A DNA stretch of 64,000 nt, taken from Rhodococcus sp. G-MC3 (GTDB lineage: Bacteria > Actinomycetota > Actinomycetes > Mycobacteriales > Mycobacteriaceae). Positions 1 through 8,108 of the stretch are shown here, in pieces. Both the position numbers and the translations under genes were made by a program. The notes below the pieces were generated by a model. It was given only the letters and a program-made list of their open reading frames with translations, ran no database searches and was not told the origin of the DNA. The stretch is from positions 186,001-250,000 of the forward strand of contig NZ_JASISW010000008.1 of NCBI RefSeq assembly GCF_030063335.1, written 5' to 3'. Position 1 is the stretch's first letter. Each line of letters begins with the position of its first letter.

Positions 1-993
1 GCCGAGGATGCTCGGTGGCAAGCATTGTTGACGGAGTTGGTGGTTGCTCTCGATGCCCGCAACAGTGACTCCGACAGCACCGGACACGGCAGCACTGGAA
101 ACGGCAGTGGGGCAGAGAAGTCCGGTACCGAGACACCTGAGGCGAAACCGACCGATGGTCCTGAGGCGACGCCGACCGATACACCCGCCGGAGGTGGGTT
201 GCGGGGTGGGATCAGGGTTCCGCGTCTGATCTTTCGGGGCCGGATACGCCGTGCAGCGACAGTCCCGGCCCGGCCGAAACGTACTGCCGGTTCACCGAAT
301 CGGCCTCCGGCCCGCGGGAAGGGTACGGCCAGCGATGCTGCCCGCGCCCACGCGGTCGCCGTGCTACTGGCGGCGATCGGGAAGGACCCGGCACTGGCGG
401 CCGGGGTCTTTCCCGGCGGGCACGGCGGACTCACCGCACCACCGCCCGGTGCGTTGACCTACAAGCCCGGCGCCGAAGTGGCCGCGCGCGTGCGGATGCG
501 TTATCGCACGTGCACCCATCCTGGCTGCGCGGTCCCTGCGGCGCGCTGCCAACTCGATCACATCGTTCCTTTCGATCACGACAACCCGGCGCGGGGTGGG
601 TGGAGTATCGAGACGAATCTGCATCCGGCGTGTGGGGGGCATCATCAACTGAAAACCTCGAAGCTCTGGACTGTCGCCTACCTTGCCGGTGGTGCGATTC
701 TGTGGACGAGCCGCACCGGGATCCGATCGATCACGCTGCCGCGGCTCGGCTGCCCCGCACCGCCGCGCAGCCGCAAACGAGGACGAAAAACCGTAGAGCC
801 GGAACCCGATATCAAGGCACCGACCTGGTGGGAGAAACACATGTCCACCGACACACCGGAGCCGACCGCCGCCGATCAACGCGCCGCGGAAACCGATGCT
901 GCCCGCACCCGAATCCGATTACTGCGAAGACGATTCCGCGAACACAACACCATCCGAAAACTCCGCAAGAACGCCGAACCCCCACCCTTCTGA
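1..993 (+). CDS. DUF222/13E12-type HNH endonuclease domain protein, 3' part (5' end outside window)
   Basis: The frame is open from the first base, so the true start lies upstream. The visible part is a long Pro/Thr/Gly-rich, probably disordered stretch followed by an HNH nuclease module: CTHPGC and CQLDH around the first Cys pair, then NLHPACGGHH and KT. This order (Cys-x4-Cys, Asp-His, Asn, His-His) is the C-terminal signature of the actinobacterial DUF222/13E12-repeat family, found in many copies in Rhodococcus and Mycobacterium. A basic tail follows the nuclease. Members are often carried in repetitive or mobile contexts, but no element boundary is visible here. Biological role and substrate are unknown. 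Confidence 0.85.
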   Translation, partial: AEDARWQALLTELVVALDARNSDSDSTGHGSTGNGSGAEKSGTETPEAKPTDGPEATPTDTPAGGGLRGGIRVPRLIFRGRIRRAATVPARPKRTAGSPNRPPARGKGTASDAARAHAVAVLLAAIGKDPALAAGVFPGGHGGLTAPPPGALTYKPGAEVAARVRMRYRTCTHPGCAVPAARCQLDHIVPFDHDNPARGGWSIETNLHPACGGHHQLKTSKLWTVAYLAGGAILWTSRTGIRSITLPRLGCPAPPRSRKRGRKTVEPEPDIKAPTWWEKHMSTDTPEPTAADQRAAETDAARTRIRLLRRRFREHNTIRKLRKNAEPPPF

Positions 994-1371
994 CCGCAGG
1001 TAGCGGGATCCGACGATCTCTGAAGGAGCGAGCCTGCACTGCGACGTAAATGAGAGCACCTGCGACGCACAACGCCGCCGAAAAGACGCGCAAGCAGACC
1101 GGTTCAAGTCAGCTGAACGGTGCGACAAAGCTCATTCGCCCGCAGAGTCCTGTTCGACGACCACTGCCGTTCGTTGCCTCCATATCCGGGAAGCAATCGA
1201 TCCGTTGTCGAGACTGCCGGCCAACGCATCGCGCTCGGCGATCTCACGTGCGGCGGCTCACCTTCGTTGCCGTTCTTGGTTTGGATGCTGTCAGGACGAT
1301 TCGGTTCCGACGTCGCGACTTGGCAACGGGTATCGAGAGCCCGGCCGACGGGGGCATGGAATCCTTAGCCC
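994..1371. other. Intergenic stretch without a recognisable gene
   Basis: The gap lies between the HNH gene and the TRIC-family gene. Short open frames cross it on both strands, but they are Arg-rich and look like out-of-frame GC shadows. I see no tRNA, strong hairpin or tandem repeat. It presumably carries the promoter of the downstream membrane-protein gene, but no convincing -10/-35 pair could be picked by eye. Confidence 0.5.
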
Positions 1372-1998
1372 GTGCTCGTCGATGTGCTGGGTTATGTGGG
1401 AATCGTGGCGTTCGCGGCCTCAGGTGCGCTGATCGGCGTCAAGAAGCGCCTCGACCTGTTCGGAGTCTGCGTCGTCGGGATAACGACGGGCATCGGCGGC
1501 GGCATCATCCGCGATCTGCTGCTCGGCATCCACCCACCGGTGTCGCTCGACCAGTGGCCGAACCTGACGGTGGCCTTCGCCTCATCGTTGCTGGTGTTCG
1601 TCGCCCACCCGGTCATCGACCGCGTGTGGCGAGGCGTTCTACTGTTCGACGCGTTCGGTATGGGCCTGTTCGCCTCGACCGGCGCGAGCATCGCGCTCGC
1701 GAACGGCGGTAGCTCGCTGTCCGCGTGCCTGATCGGTGCGACGACGGCCGTCGCGGGCGGCGTCATCAGGGACGTCCTGGTCAACGAGGTTCCGCTGCTT
1801 CTCCGTCGTGACCTCTATGCAGTGCCGGCATTGATCGGAAGCACCGCGGTGGCCGTAGCCAATGGGGTGGGATGGGCAGGCAATCTGGGTTTGATCATCG
1901 GCACCGTCCTCGCTACCGGGCTGCGCCTTCTCGCGCTCTGGAGGCGCTGGAATCTCCCCATTGCCAGCCGACTGCCAGCAGATGATCAGGTGACATAG
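1372..1998 (+). CDS. Trimeric intracellular cation (TRIC)/UPF0126 family membrane protein
   Basis: This 208-residue protein is almost wholly hydrophobic and is built from two copies of the UPF0126/YicG module. Each copy has the glycine-rich GG(I/V)IRD turn: [11 protein letters not shown] around residue 45 and AGGVIRDVL around residue 131. The family includes prokaryotic TRIC channels, which conduct K+ or Na+ through homotrimers; older annotation calls them YadS/YicG. A GTG start is used, and the protein begins directly with the first membrane helix ([19 protein letters not shown]). It ends just before the mprA promoter and reads in the same direction, but a promoter-like repeat intervenes, so it is probably a separate unit. 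Family assignment is firm; ion specificity cannot be told. Confidence 0.85.
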   Translation: MLVDVLGYVGIVAFAASGALIGVKKRLDLFGVCVVGITTGIGGGIIRDLLLGIHPPVSLDQWPNLTVAFASSLLVFVAHPVIDRVWRGVLLFDAFGMGLFASTGASIALANGGSSLSACLIGATTAVAGGVIRDVLVNEVPLLLRRDLYAVPALIGSTAVAVANGVGWAGNLGLIIGTVLATGLRLLALWRRWNLPIASRLPADDQVT

Positions 1999-2005
1999 GG
2001 ACCCT

Positions 2006-2022
2006 TCTCAGACATATCTCAG
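2006..2022 (+). promoter_or_regulatory. Putative MprA box upstream of mprA (TCTCAG direct repeat)
   Basis: Two exact TCTCAG hexamers stand 11 bp apart (start to start), and a further GTCAG follows at 2026, ending 15 bp before the mprA ATG. The same hexamer pair with the same spacing lies upstream of pepD. In mycobacteria MprA binds loosely conserved 8-bp direct repeats and autoregulates; assigning this repeat to MprA is inference from the matching pairs and that precedent. Confidence 0.6.
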
Positions 2023-2044
2023 TCCGTCAGTCCAAACTAGGACA

Positions 2045-2731
2045 ATGCGCATTCTGGTAGTCGACGACGATCGAGCGGTTCGGGACTCGCTTCGTAGGTC
2101 GCTCACCTTCAACGGTTACACGGTCGAGCAGGCGGTAGACGGTCTCGACGCACTCGAAAAAGTGGCAGCTTCGCGCCCCGACGCTCTGGTGTTGGACGTG
2201 ATGATGCCTCGGCTCGACGGCCTCGAAGTGTGCCGTCGGCTGCGGAGTACTGGCGACGACCTTCCTATCCTCGTTCTCACCGCCCGCGATTCGGTCTCGG
2301 AGCGGGTAGCGGGTCTCGACGCCGGTGCCGACGATTACCTACCCAAGCCCTTCGCGCTCGAAGAACTGCTGGCGCGTCTTCGTGCTCTGCTCCGCCGCAC
2401 AGCGATGGATGCGGACGCTGATTCGGAGGCGATGACATTCGCCGATCTCTCGCTCGACCCGGTTACCCGTGAGGTCACCCGCGGCGAACGGTCCATCAGC
2501 CTGACACGCACCGAGTTCTCGCTCATGGAAATGCTGATGATGAATCCGCGTCGCGTGCTCACCCGCAGTCGCATCCTCGAAGAAGTGTGGGGTTACGACT
2601 TCCCGACGTCGGGCAACGCCCTCGAGGTGTACGTCGGATACCTGCGTCGAAAGACAGAGGCTGAAGGCGAGACCCGGCTGATTCACACGGTCCGCGGCGT
2701 CGGCTACGTACTTCGTGAGACTCCTCCGTAA
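2045..2731 (+). CDS. mprA: MprA-type response regulator (OmpR/PhoB class)
   Basis: The 228-residue protein has an N-terminal receiver with acidic pocket VVDDDR, phospho-acceptor Asp51 in [12 protein letters not shown], and the Thr and Lys positions in VLTARDS and [10 protein letters not shown]-terminal winged helix (about 128-225) ends in RGVGYVLRE, typical of OmpR-type DNA-binding domains. The sequence closely resembles mycobacterial MprA as remembered, and the neighbours (mprB, pepD, moaB2) are in the mycobacterial order. MprA responds to envelope stress and controls pepD and sigma-factor genes in M. tuberculosis. Its stop codon overlaps the mprB start (TAATG), so the two are translationally coupled. 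TCTCAG direct repeats just upstream suggest autoregulation. Confidence 0.93.
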   Translation: MRILVVDDDRAVRDSLRRSLTFNGYTVEQAVDGLDALEKVAASRPDALVLDVMMPRLDGLEVCRRLRSTGDDLPILVLTARDSVSERVAGLDAGADDYLPKPFALEELLARLRALLRRTAMDADADSEAMTFADLSLDPVTREVTRGERSISLTRTEFSLMEMLMMNPRRVLTRSRILEEVWGYDFPTSGNALEVYVGYLRRKTEAEGETRLIHTVRGVGYVLRETPP

Positions 2732-4185
2732 TGGTTGCTCCTCTTACTCGAAAGCCCTTAGGAGCGGATCCTTCGGTAATGCGTCCGCCCATGCCGTTGA
2801 CGCGCACAGTGTCATTGAGGTGGCGAGTGACGCTGCTTGCTGCCTCCGTCGTGGCAATCGCGGTTGCGGTCATGGCAATCGCCGCATACGCGGTGGTGTC
2901 GCGGGCGCTGTATGGAGATGTGGACACTCAACTCCGTAGCCGCGCCGACGCGCTGATCAACAGCAACGTCGTGACCTTCGACCCTCGGTACGTCGCGGGC
3001 GCAACGCTGTACAGCACCGACGTGTCGGTGGCGTTGATCTTCCCCGACCTGACGAAGTACGTCCCTCCCGGCTCGAAGGTGCCGATAGGCGACCCGGAGA
3101 TAGCGGTCGCCAAAGGTGTCTCGGATCTTTCACTCAGAACCGTCGACGATCAACGAGTGCTGAGTCAGCGCACGCAGGACGGCAGCACAATCATTATTGC
3201 GCAACGACTTACGCCGACGGGTGAGGTGCTCGACCGGTTGGCCTGGGTGCTGCTGATCGTCGGTGCCTGTGGCGTGGTCTTGGCCGCTGGTGCCGGAATG
3301 GCAGTGGGCCGCACGGGTCTGCGGCCGATCGCACGATTGACCGCGGCCGCTGAACGGGTAGCGCGAACCGACGACCTGACTCCTATCCCGGTGACCGGCG
3401 ACGACGAATTGGCGCGTCTCACCGAGAGTTTCAACACGATGTTGCGCGCGTTGGCCGAGTCGCGAGGTCGTCAGAGTCGCCTCGTTGCCGACGCTGGACA
3501 CGAACTGCGCACTCCGCTGACTTCGCTGCGCACCAACATGGAGTTGTTGATCGCTTCGGGACGTCCTGGTGCACCGTCGATCCCGGACGAGGACATGGCA
3601 GAACTGCGCACAGATGTGGTCGCGCAGATCCAAGAACTCTCCACTCTCGTAGGCGATCTGGTCGACCTCGCGCGGGAGGATGCGCCCGAGACAGTCTTCG
3701 AGCGCGTTGACTTTGCGGATGCAGTCGAGCGCAGTCTCGAGCGGGTTCGGCGAAGGCGCAACGAGATCGATTTCGACGCAACGCTGGAGCCGTGGTTCGT
3801 CTACGGCGACCAGGCGGGTCTCTCACGGGCAGTACTGAACGTCCTCGACAACGCAGCCAAGTGGAGTCCGACGGGCGGCGAGGTACGCGTGGTGATGCGC
3901 AGGATCGGCGACGGCCTTCTGGAACTGACGGTCGACGACGCGGGCCCAGGTATCCCCGAGGAAGATCGCGAGTTGGTGTTCGAGCGGTTCTATCGTTCGA
4001 CGGCGTCGCGCTCCATGCCGGGTTCGGGTCTCGGGCTTGCGATCGTGCGTCAGGTGGTCGTGAAACACGGTGGCACCATCGCAGTGGAAGTGTCCGATCG
4101 CGGAGGCGCGCTCATCCGGATCGTGCTGCCCGGGGAACCTGCACCGGACCTCGACAACGTCGAGACCATAGTCACGGCAAACTGA
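2731..4185 (+). CDS. mprB: MprB-type sensor histidine kinase
   Basis: The 484-residue membrane kinase has a first transmembrane helix near 31-57, an extracytoplasmic sensor of about 110 residues, a second helix near 171-192, a HAMP linker (about 193-245), and a HisKA domain with phospho-acceptor His257 in DAGHELRTPL. The ATPase domain carries the N box (NVLDNAAKWS), G1 (DAGPGIPEED) and G2 (GSGLGLAIV). It phosphorylates MprA in response to cell-envelope stress. The start used overlaps the mprA stop; internal ATGs at 2779 and 2794 would shorten the N-terminus and place the first helix closer to the start, so the exact start is uncertain. Confidence 0.92.
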   Translation: MVAPLTRKPLGADPSVMRPPMPLTRTVSLRWRVTLLAASVVAIAVAVMAIAAYAVVSRALYGDVDTQLRSRADALINSNVVTFDPRYVAGATLYSTDVSVALIFPDLTKYVPPGSKVPIGDPEIAVAKGVSDLSLRTVDDQRVLSQRTQDGSTIIIAQRLTPTGEVLDRLAWVLLIVGACGVVLAAGAGMAVGRTGLRPIARLTAAAERVARTDDLTPIPVTGDDELARLTESFNTMLRALAESRGRQSRLVADAGHELRTPLTSLRTNMELLIASGRPGAPSIPDEDMAELRTDVVAQIQELSTLVGDLVDLAREDAPETVFERVDFADAVERSLERVRRRRNEIDFDATLEPWFVYGDQAGLSRAVLNVLDNAAKWSPTGGEVRVVMRRIGDGLLELTVDDAGPGIPEEDRELVFERFYRSTASRSMPGSGLGLAIVRQVVVKHGGTIAVEVSDRGGALIRIVLPGEPAPDLDNVETIVTAN

Positions 4186-4193
4186 TAGGTACA

Positions 4194-4210
4194 TCTCAGG
4201 ACGCTCTCAG
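4194..4210 (+). promoter_or_regulatory. Putative MprA box upstream of pepD (TCTCAG direct repeat)
   Basis: Two TCTCAG hexamers occur 11 bp apart in the 104-bp gap between mprB and pepD, matching the pair in front of mprA in sequence and spacing. The downstream part of the gap also has an imperfect GTTATC/GGTAAC dyad. In M. tuberculosis pepD is a direct MprA target, so this is the expected location; binding is inferred. Confidence 0.6.
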
Positions 4211-4289
4211 TACGACCAGGCAAAGTTATCGGTAACAAGGCGGGTGACCTCGAATTCCACGAGGTTTCTAGTGAAAGAAGCGACTGCAG

Positions 4290-5828
4290 ATGACCGACGA
4301 CCGTAGAGACTCCGAGCAGAACGACTCTGCTGACTCCCAGAACAACCCTACCCAGCAGAATCCAACCGCCCAGAATCCAACCGGCCAGCATCCGGCAGCT
4401 GAGAATCAGACGCAGCAACACGATCAGCATGCGACCCAGCAGTTCCCCACGCAGCAGTACGGACAGCAGGGCCAGCAGCATGCTGAATCTGGGCCGCAGC
4501 CATCCGGTCACTACGGTCAAAACCACTACGGCCAGAACCCCTATGAGCAGAACTACGGGTACGGCCAGCAGCAGCATGCGAATCCTCAGGCTCACGCAGC
4601 TCCTCAGCAGTTCGACGGTGCGCAGCAGGCACCCGCGGCGCTGAAGCGTCGACCAGGCAGGGCAACCCTCGCGGCAGGCGCCATTGCATTGGTGCTCGTC
4701 GGTGGCGGAATTGGCGGCGCTGTAGGCGTTTTGGCTGCCGGAGGCACCGAAGGTTCTGGCCCTGCAACCAATTCGCTGAACTCCACGATCACTGCCGCGC
4801 AACCGGCAGCGAACTTCCCCGACGGTTCAATTCAGGCAGTGGCGAATAAGGTGCTGCCGAGTGTTGTGCAGATTCAGGTCACAGGAAGTCAGGCCGAGGG
4901 CGAAGGTTCCGGCGTGATCCTCTCGTCCGACGGCTTGATCCTGACGAACAATCACGTCGCGACCGGAGCCGGCGCGAACGGCAAGCTCACCGTTGCCTTC
5001 TCTGACGGATCGACTGCCGATGCGACACTCGTCGGAGCCGATGCGGTGTCCGACATGGCAGTTATCAAGGTCGCCGGCAAATCCGGCCTGACGCCTATCG
5101 AGTTGGGCTCGTCGGCGAACCTCGAGGTTGGCCAGCAGGTCGTGGCTATCGGTTCGCCTCTCGGTCTCGCCGGCACAGTGACGACGGGCATCGTGTCCTC
5201 ATTGAACCGCCCGGTATCTACCAGTGGCGAATCCGGCAACCAGAACTCGGTGATCGACGCCATCCAGACCGACGCGGCAATCAACCCGGGCAACTCCGGC
5301 GGCGCGTTGGTCAACACCGAAGGACAGTTGATTGGCATCAACACTGCTATTGCATCCCTCGGTGGCAGCGAGTCTTCTGGCACTCAGAGCGGGTCGATCG
5401 GACTCGGGTTCGCCATTCCCGTCGATCAGGCCAAGCGCATCGCCGACGAGTTGAGCACCACTGGCAAGGCCACGCAGGCAATGATCGGTGTTCAGGTGCC
5501 GTCCAAGGACGAAGCCAACGGGGCGACGGTCGTCGAGGTCACCGAGGGCGGACCGGCCGCATCGGCGGGGATTCCCAAGGGCGCAGTGATCACCAAGGTC
5601 GATGATCGTGTGATTGCAACCGGTGACGCGCTCATCGCGGCCGTGCGATCCCACGCCCCCGGCGACTCCGTCACCATCACCTACACCGACGGTGGCGCCG
5701 CCAAGACCGCGGACGTCACGCTTGGTACGGCCGAAGCGCAGACCGCGGCGGTCCAGGCGCCGACGAAGGAACAGGCTCCGTCGGAGCAGTCGCCGCTTCA
5801 GATCCCCGGATTCCCCGGTGGCCGCTGA
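4290..5828 (+). CDS. pepD: PepD/HtrA-type membrane-anchored serine protease with PDZ domain
   Basis: The first 115 residues are a Gln/Asn/His/Tyr-rich cytosolic tail. A single transmembrane anchor (about 126-150) follows, then a trypsin-like protease domain with catalytic triad His222 (TNNHVAT), Asp255 (SDMAVIK) and Ser336 (NPGNSGGAL). A PDZ domain (about 400-485) includes GGPAASAGIPKGAVI. This is the HtrA/DegP architecture of mycobacterial PepD (Rv0983), which degrades or holds misfolded envelope proteins and feeds back on MprAB signalling. The Gln-rich tail is a low-complexity region commonly variable in this family. The gene follows mprAB and overlaps no other gene; the next reading frame (ATG at 5828) touches its stop codon. 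Confidence 0.92.
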   Translation: MTDDRRDSEQNDSADSQNNPTQQNPTAQNPTGQHPAAENQTQQHDQHATQQFPTQQYGQQGQQHAESGPQPSGHYGQNHYGQNPYEQNYGYGQQQHANPQAHAAPQQFDGAQQAPAALKRRPGRATLAAGAIALVLVGGGIGGAVGVLAAGGTEGSGPATNSLNSTITAAQPAANFPDGSIQAVANKVLPSVVQIQVTGSQAEGEGSGVILSSDGLILTNNHVATGAGANGKLTVAFSDGSTADATLVGADAVSDMAVIKVAGKSGLTPIELGSSANLEVGQQVVAIGSPLGLAGTVTTGIVSSLNRPVSTSGESGNQNSVIDAIQTDAAINPGNSGGALVNTEGQLIGINTAIASLGGSESSGTQSGSIGLGFAIPVDQAKRIADELSTTGKATQAMIGVQVPSKDEANGATVVEVTEGGPAASAGIPKGAVITKVDDRVIATGDALIAAVRSHAPGDSVTITYTDGGAAKTADVTLGTAEAQTAAVQAPTKEQAPSEQSPLQIPGFPGGR

Positions 5829-5917
5829 TGATCGTCGACACTGATTTTCTCGCCACCGTGGCAACTATTTACGGACAGCGCGAGTCCCAGCAGGGGGCTA
5901 CTACTACGGTAGGCAGT

Positions 5918-6415
5918 ATGGAACTAGAGGCACCTCTGGCTGGGCGGGCGTTGGTCGTGATCGTGGACGATCGGACCGCGCACAGTAGCGATAAGGATTC
6001 GACCGGCCCCTTGGTGACGGAACTTCTCACCGAAGCAGGGTTCTTGGTGGACGGCGTAGTGGCGGTCACCTCGGACGAGGTGGATGTTCGCAACGCTCTG
6101 AACACCGCAGTCATCGGTGGTGTGGACCTCGTGGTGTCGATCGGCGGCACCGGCGTCTCGCCCCGAGACGTCACCCCGGATGTCACCGCCGAGGTGCTCG
6201 ACCGCGAAATCCCCGGCATCAGCGAAGCGCTGAGGTCTTCAGGGCTCGCGGCAGGTTCGTTGGACGCCGGTCTCTCTCGTGGCCTCGTAGGAGTCTCCGG
6301 CAGCACCCTGGTGGTGAATCTCGCGTCCTCACGCGCTGCGATCCGCGACGGGATGGCGACGCTGACCCCATTGGCGGCCCAGGTCATCTCGGAACTCTCC
6401 GGTTTGGACGCCTGA
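5918..6415 (+). CDS. moaB2: MoaB2/MogA-family molybdopterin-binding protein
   Basis: This is a MoCF_biosynth domain protein of about 165 residues. It has the family's GGTGVSPRDVTP loop (molybdopterin binding) and a second conserved stretch around GLSRGLVGVSGSTLVVNL. I chose the ATG that gives MELEAPLAGRALVV, because mycobacterial MoaB2 as remembered places GRALVV at about residue 10. An in-frame ATG at 5828, overlapping the pepD stop as ATGA, would add 30 residues and is the alternative. MoaB/MogA proteins adenylylate molybdopterin, yet MoaB2 in the mprA-pepD operon has been linked to sigma factor E binding in M. tuberculosis. Either role is possible. Family assignment is firm. Confidence 0.85.
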   Translation: MELEAPLAGRALVVIVDDRTAHSSDKDSTGPLVTELLTEAGFLVDGVVAVTSDEVDVRNALNTAVIGGVDLVVSIGGTGVSPRDVTPDVTAEVLDREIPGISEALRSSGLAAGSLDAGLSRGLVGVSGSTLVVNLASSRAAIRDGMATLTPLAAQVISELSGLDA

Positions 6416-6422
6416 GACGGCA

Positions 6423-6617
6423 ATGCCGAGTCACGACGAACAGGGCAGTACAGAACAACAGCACGACGATGTGAGCCGGGCCCAGCAGCAACGGGCCCGG
6501 CTCGCTCGTATATTCGGTGACGTCCTACCCGAATCGACGGGTGACGACAAGCCTGATGGAGCAGACGCTCGATCCGACGATTGGTTCACGAGCGAGCGGC
6601 CACCTCACCACACGTAA
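6423..6617 (+). CDS. Small conserved actinobacterial protein, function unknown (64 aa)
   Basis: The protein is acidic and Gln/Asp-rich, with a basic core QQQRARLARIFGDVLPE and a C-terminal DDWF...RPPHH motif. From memory, small proteins with this RLARIFGDVLP...RPPHH pattern occur in many actinobacteria, so I treat it as a real gene. It begins 7 bases after the moaB2 stop and reads in the same direction, suggesting it is the last gene of the mprA-pepD-moaB2 unit. No membrane segment, cysteine or enzyme motif is present. The short helical core flanked by flexible arms suggests a partner-binding protein, which is inference only. Confidence 0.7.
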   Translation: MPSHDEQGSTEQQHDDVSRAQQQRARLARIFGDVLPESTGDDKPDGADARSDDWFTSERPPHHT

Positions 6618-6881
6618 TGTGATCCACGACACATTTAGTTTGCTTGAATCACATATTTGTTAGTCGTTCGTTTACTTGCCGTTAGCGCTGCGGCGTCGAA
6701 TGCCAGGCAAAGCAGGCTTCGGATCAGATGCATTTTCAGCCCGCCCTTCGGAGCCGGTGCCGTCGCGGATGGGGTCGCAGCCGAACGTCTCCGCATTTCA
6801 GGCTGCCTTTACTTGACGGTGAGGTTAGTAACGGATCGGCAACGGCGGCATTTTGTGTGACGTGGGTTACCGCTCAGTTAG

Positions 6882-6900
6882 GTGTGAAGGCTGTTCACAC
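6882..6900. promoter_or_regulatory. Inverted repeat GTGTGAA-N5-TTCACAC upstream of porin
   Basis: Two perfect 7-bp arms surround a 5-base centre, about 50 bp upstream of the candidate -35 element. It resembles a CRP/GlxR half-site pair (TGTGA...TCACA), but the spacing is 7 instead of the usual 6, so a different dimeric regulator is equally possible. Confidence 0.35.
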
Positions 6901-6949
6901 GCACGAAACACATCACAATTCAGGCATGTGTGATGGCAATTCGTAGGGA

Positions 6950-6978
6950 TTGTCTCGATCCGGTACTTCCTCTAATGT
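6950..6978 (+). promoter_or_regulatory. Candidate sigma-70-type promoter for the porin gene
   Basis: TTGTCT and TAATGT are separated by exactly 17 bp, an acceptable match to -35/-10 elements. Transcription from here would give a leader of about 190 bases before the porin ATG. This is chosen by eye only, and other promoters in the gap are possible. Confidence 0.3.
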
Positions 6979-7171
6979 TCCCCTCAGCTTCCGACAACGA
7001 GGGCGTGTAGCAACACGTTCCACCCCGCGCTGCCGGAACTTTAAGGTGAGCCTGATCCAAGGATCAAGTTCTGCTCGGGGATTCTCGGCAATGCTGCCGT
7101 CGCGATCCGAGGGTGAAAAGCCACAAGCTTCCCGTGCGATATCGCTGGGACTGAACATGATGAGGAAGTAA

Positions 7172-7966
7172 ATGACGGAGATCCAGAAGCCGCGGCGCAG
7201 CCGTGGACTGAAGTCCACAAGCGCAGCGATCATTGCCGGCGCTTCGGTTGTCGGCCTGGTGCTCGGTACCGGTACCGCGTCCGCCGCTGTCGACAGCTCC
7301 AAGAGCATCGTCGACGGGGCTGGCAACACCGTTGTGCTGAGCTTGTCCGACTCCTTCGTCAGCGGCGTCGCGCCTCTCGACGGCAGCCCGATCACCCGTG
7401 AGTGGTTCTACGACGGACGCGCGTCGTTCGACGTGCAGGGACCGACTGCCGACGACTTCGAAGGCACTCTCAAGATGGGCCTGCAGATCGGCTACCCGAT
7501 GAGCATCGGCGGTAAGGTCGAAATCGAGTGGGCCTCGCCGAGCGTTGATCTGGGAATCGGTTCGAGCAATGAGACGACAGCTGGCTTCGAGACAACAGCG
7601 GGCGATATTGCCAGCGGAGACGTACTCGATGGCCTCGGCAACATTCCCATCGCGGGCGAAGCCAAAAGCACTTCGGCATTGGACGTCGGCGTTCAGCTGA
7701 TTCCGCAGGCCACCGCCACCCTCGACTTGGGCACCGGCTCGGGCGTCGTTCAGTCCGAAAGCGCAATCGCTACGTACAACGAGTCTGCTGATATCTCGAA
7801 CACCGAGGGCGATGCAGCAGGCGCAGCCGGCTCCGTTCAGGTCGCTGGCCTCCACGGTACGGCTACCGGAGTCTTGGGCAACGTTACGGTTCGTCCGTAC
7901 GCGACCCTCCTGAGCAGCGCCGGTGACGTCATCACGACGTACGGTCCTGCCGTTCGCCTCAACTGA
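7172..7966 (+). CDS. MspA-family porin
   Basis: This 264-residue exported protein has a basic N-terminus, a hydrophobic signal core (about 19-37) and a likely cleavage after ASA (TASA-AVDSS). The mature part matches the MspA family: VDGAGNTVVLSLSDSF near the N-terminus, TREWFYDGRA, and a C-terminal half rich in aromatic-poor beta strands with GLHGTATGVLGNVTVRPYA. MspA proteins form octameric goblet pores through the mycolate outer membrane for hydrophilic nutrients. The family is limited to mycolata, which supports a Rhodococcus-type host. A GAGGAAG Shine-Dalgarno lies just before the ATG. The gene is monocistronic and closes with a strong hairpin. Confidence 0.9.
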   Translation: MTEIQKPRRSRGLKSTSAAIIAGASVVGLVLGTGTASAAVDSSKSIVDGAGNTVVLSLSDSFVSGVAPLDGSPITREWFYDGRASFDVQGPTADDFEGTLKMGLQIGYPMSIGGKVEIEWASPSVDLGIGSSNETTAGFETTAGDIASGDVLDGLGNIPIAGEAKSTSALDVGVQLIPQATATLDLGTGSGVVQSESAIATYNESADISNTEGDAAGAAGSVQVAGLHGTATGVLGNVTVRPYATLLSSAGDVITTYGPAVRLN

Positions 7967-8008
7967 TCCTTTCCGATCCGTTGTAGCACGGTGTAACAAC
8001 TTAAAAAG

Positions 8009-8043
8009 CTCAGGCCCGCGCGGTTCGTCCGTGCGGGCCTGAG
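8009..8043 (+). terminator. Strong hairpin terminator after the porin gene
   Basis: A 15-bp stem (CTCAGGCCCGCGCGG against CCGTGCGGGCCTGAG, one G-U pair) closes a 5-base loop 43 bases after the porin stop. It lacks a T run, as is common for actinobacterial terminators. Confidence 0.85.
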
Positions 8044-8108
8044 TCTATGTTCGGCGCAGTATGTTTCGACGCAGTATGTTCAGTTCAATCGAGAGGCCTC
8101 TGGGAAAG

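Larger units (their letters stand above)
6618..7171. other. Long regulatory gap and leader upstream of the porin gene
   Basis: About 550 bases separate the small gene from the porin. The gap is AT-richer than its surroundings in its first half. It holds an inverted repeat GTGTGAA/TTCACAC (6882-6900), a plausible housekeeping promoter (6950-6978) and about 190 bases of leader. A short perfect dyad TGATCC-AA-GGATCA lies near 7050. An open frame with possible starts at 6950 (TTG), 7046 (GTG) or 7091 (ATG) ends in TAA at 7171, directly abutting the porin ATG. No known riboswitch consensus was recognised. Confidence 0.5.

Noticed and set aside
6882-6900. Certain CRP/GlxR site
   Set aside because: The half-sites fit, but the spacer is 7 instead of 6, so it was kept only as an unassigned dyad.
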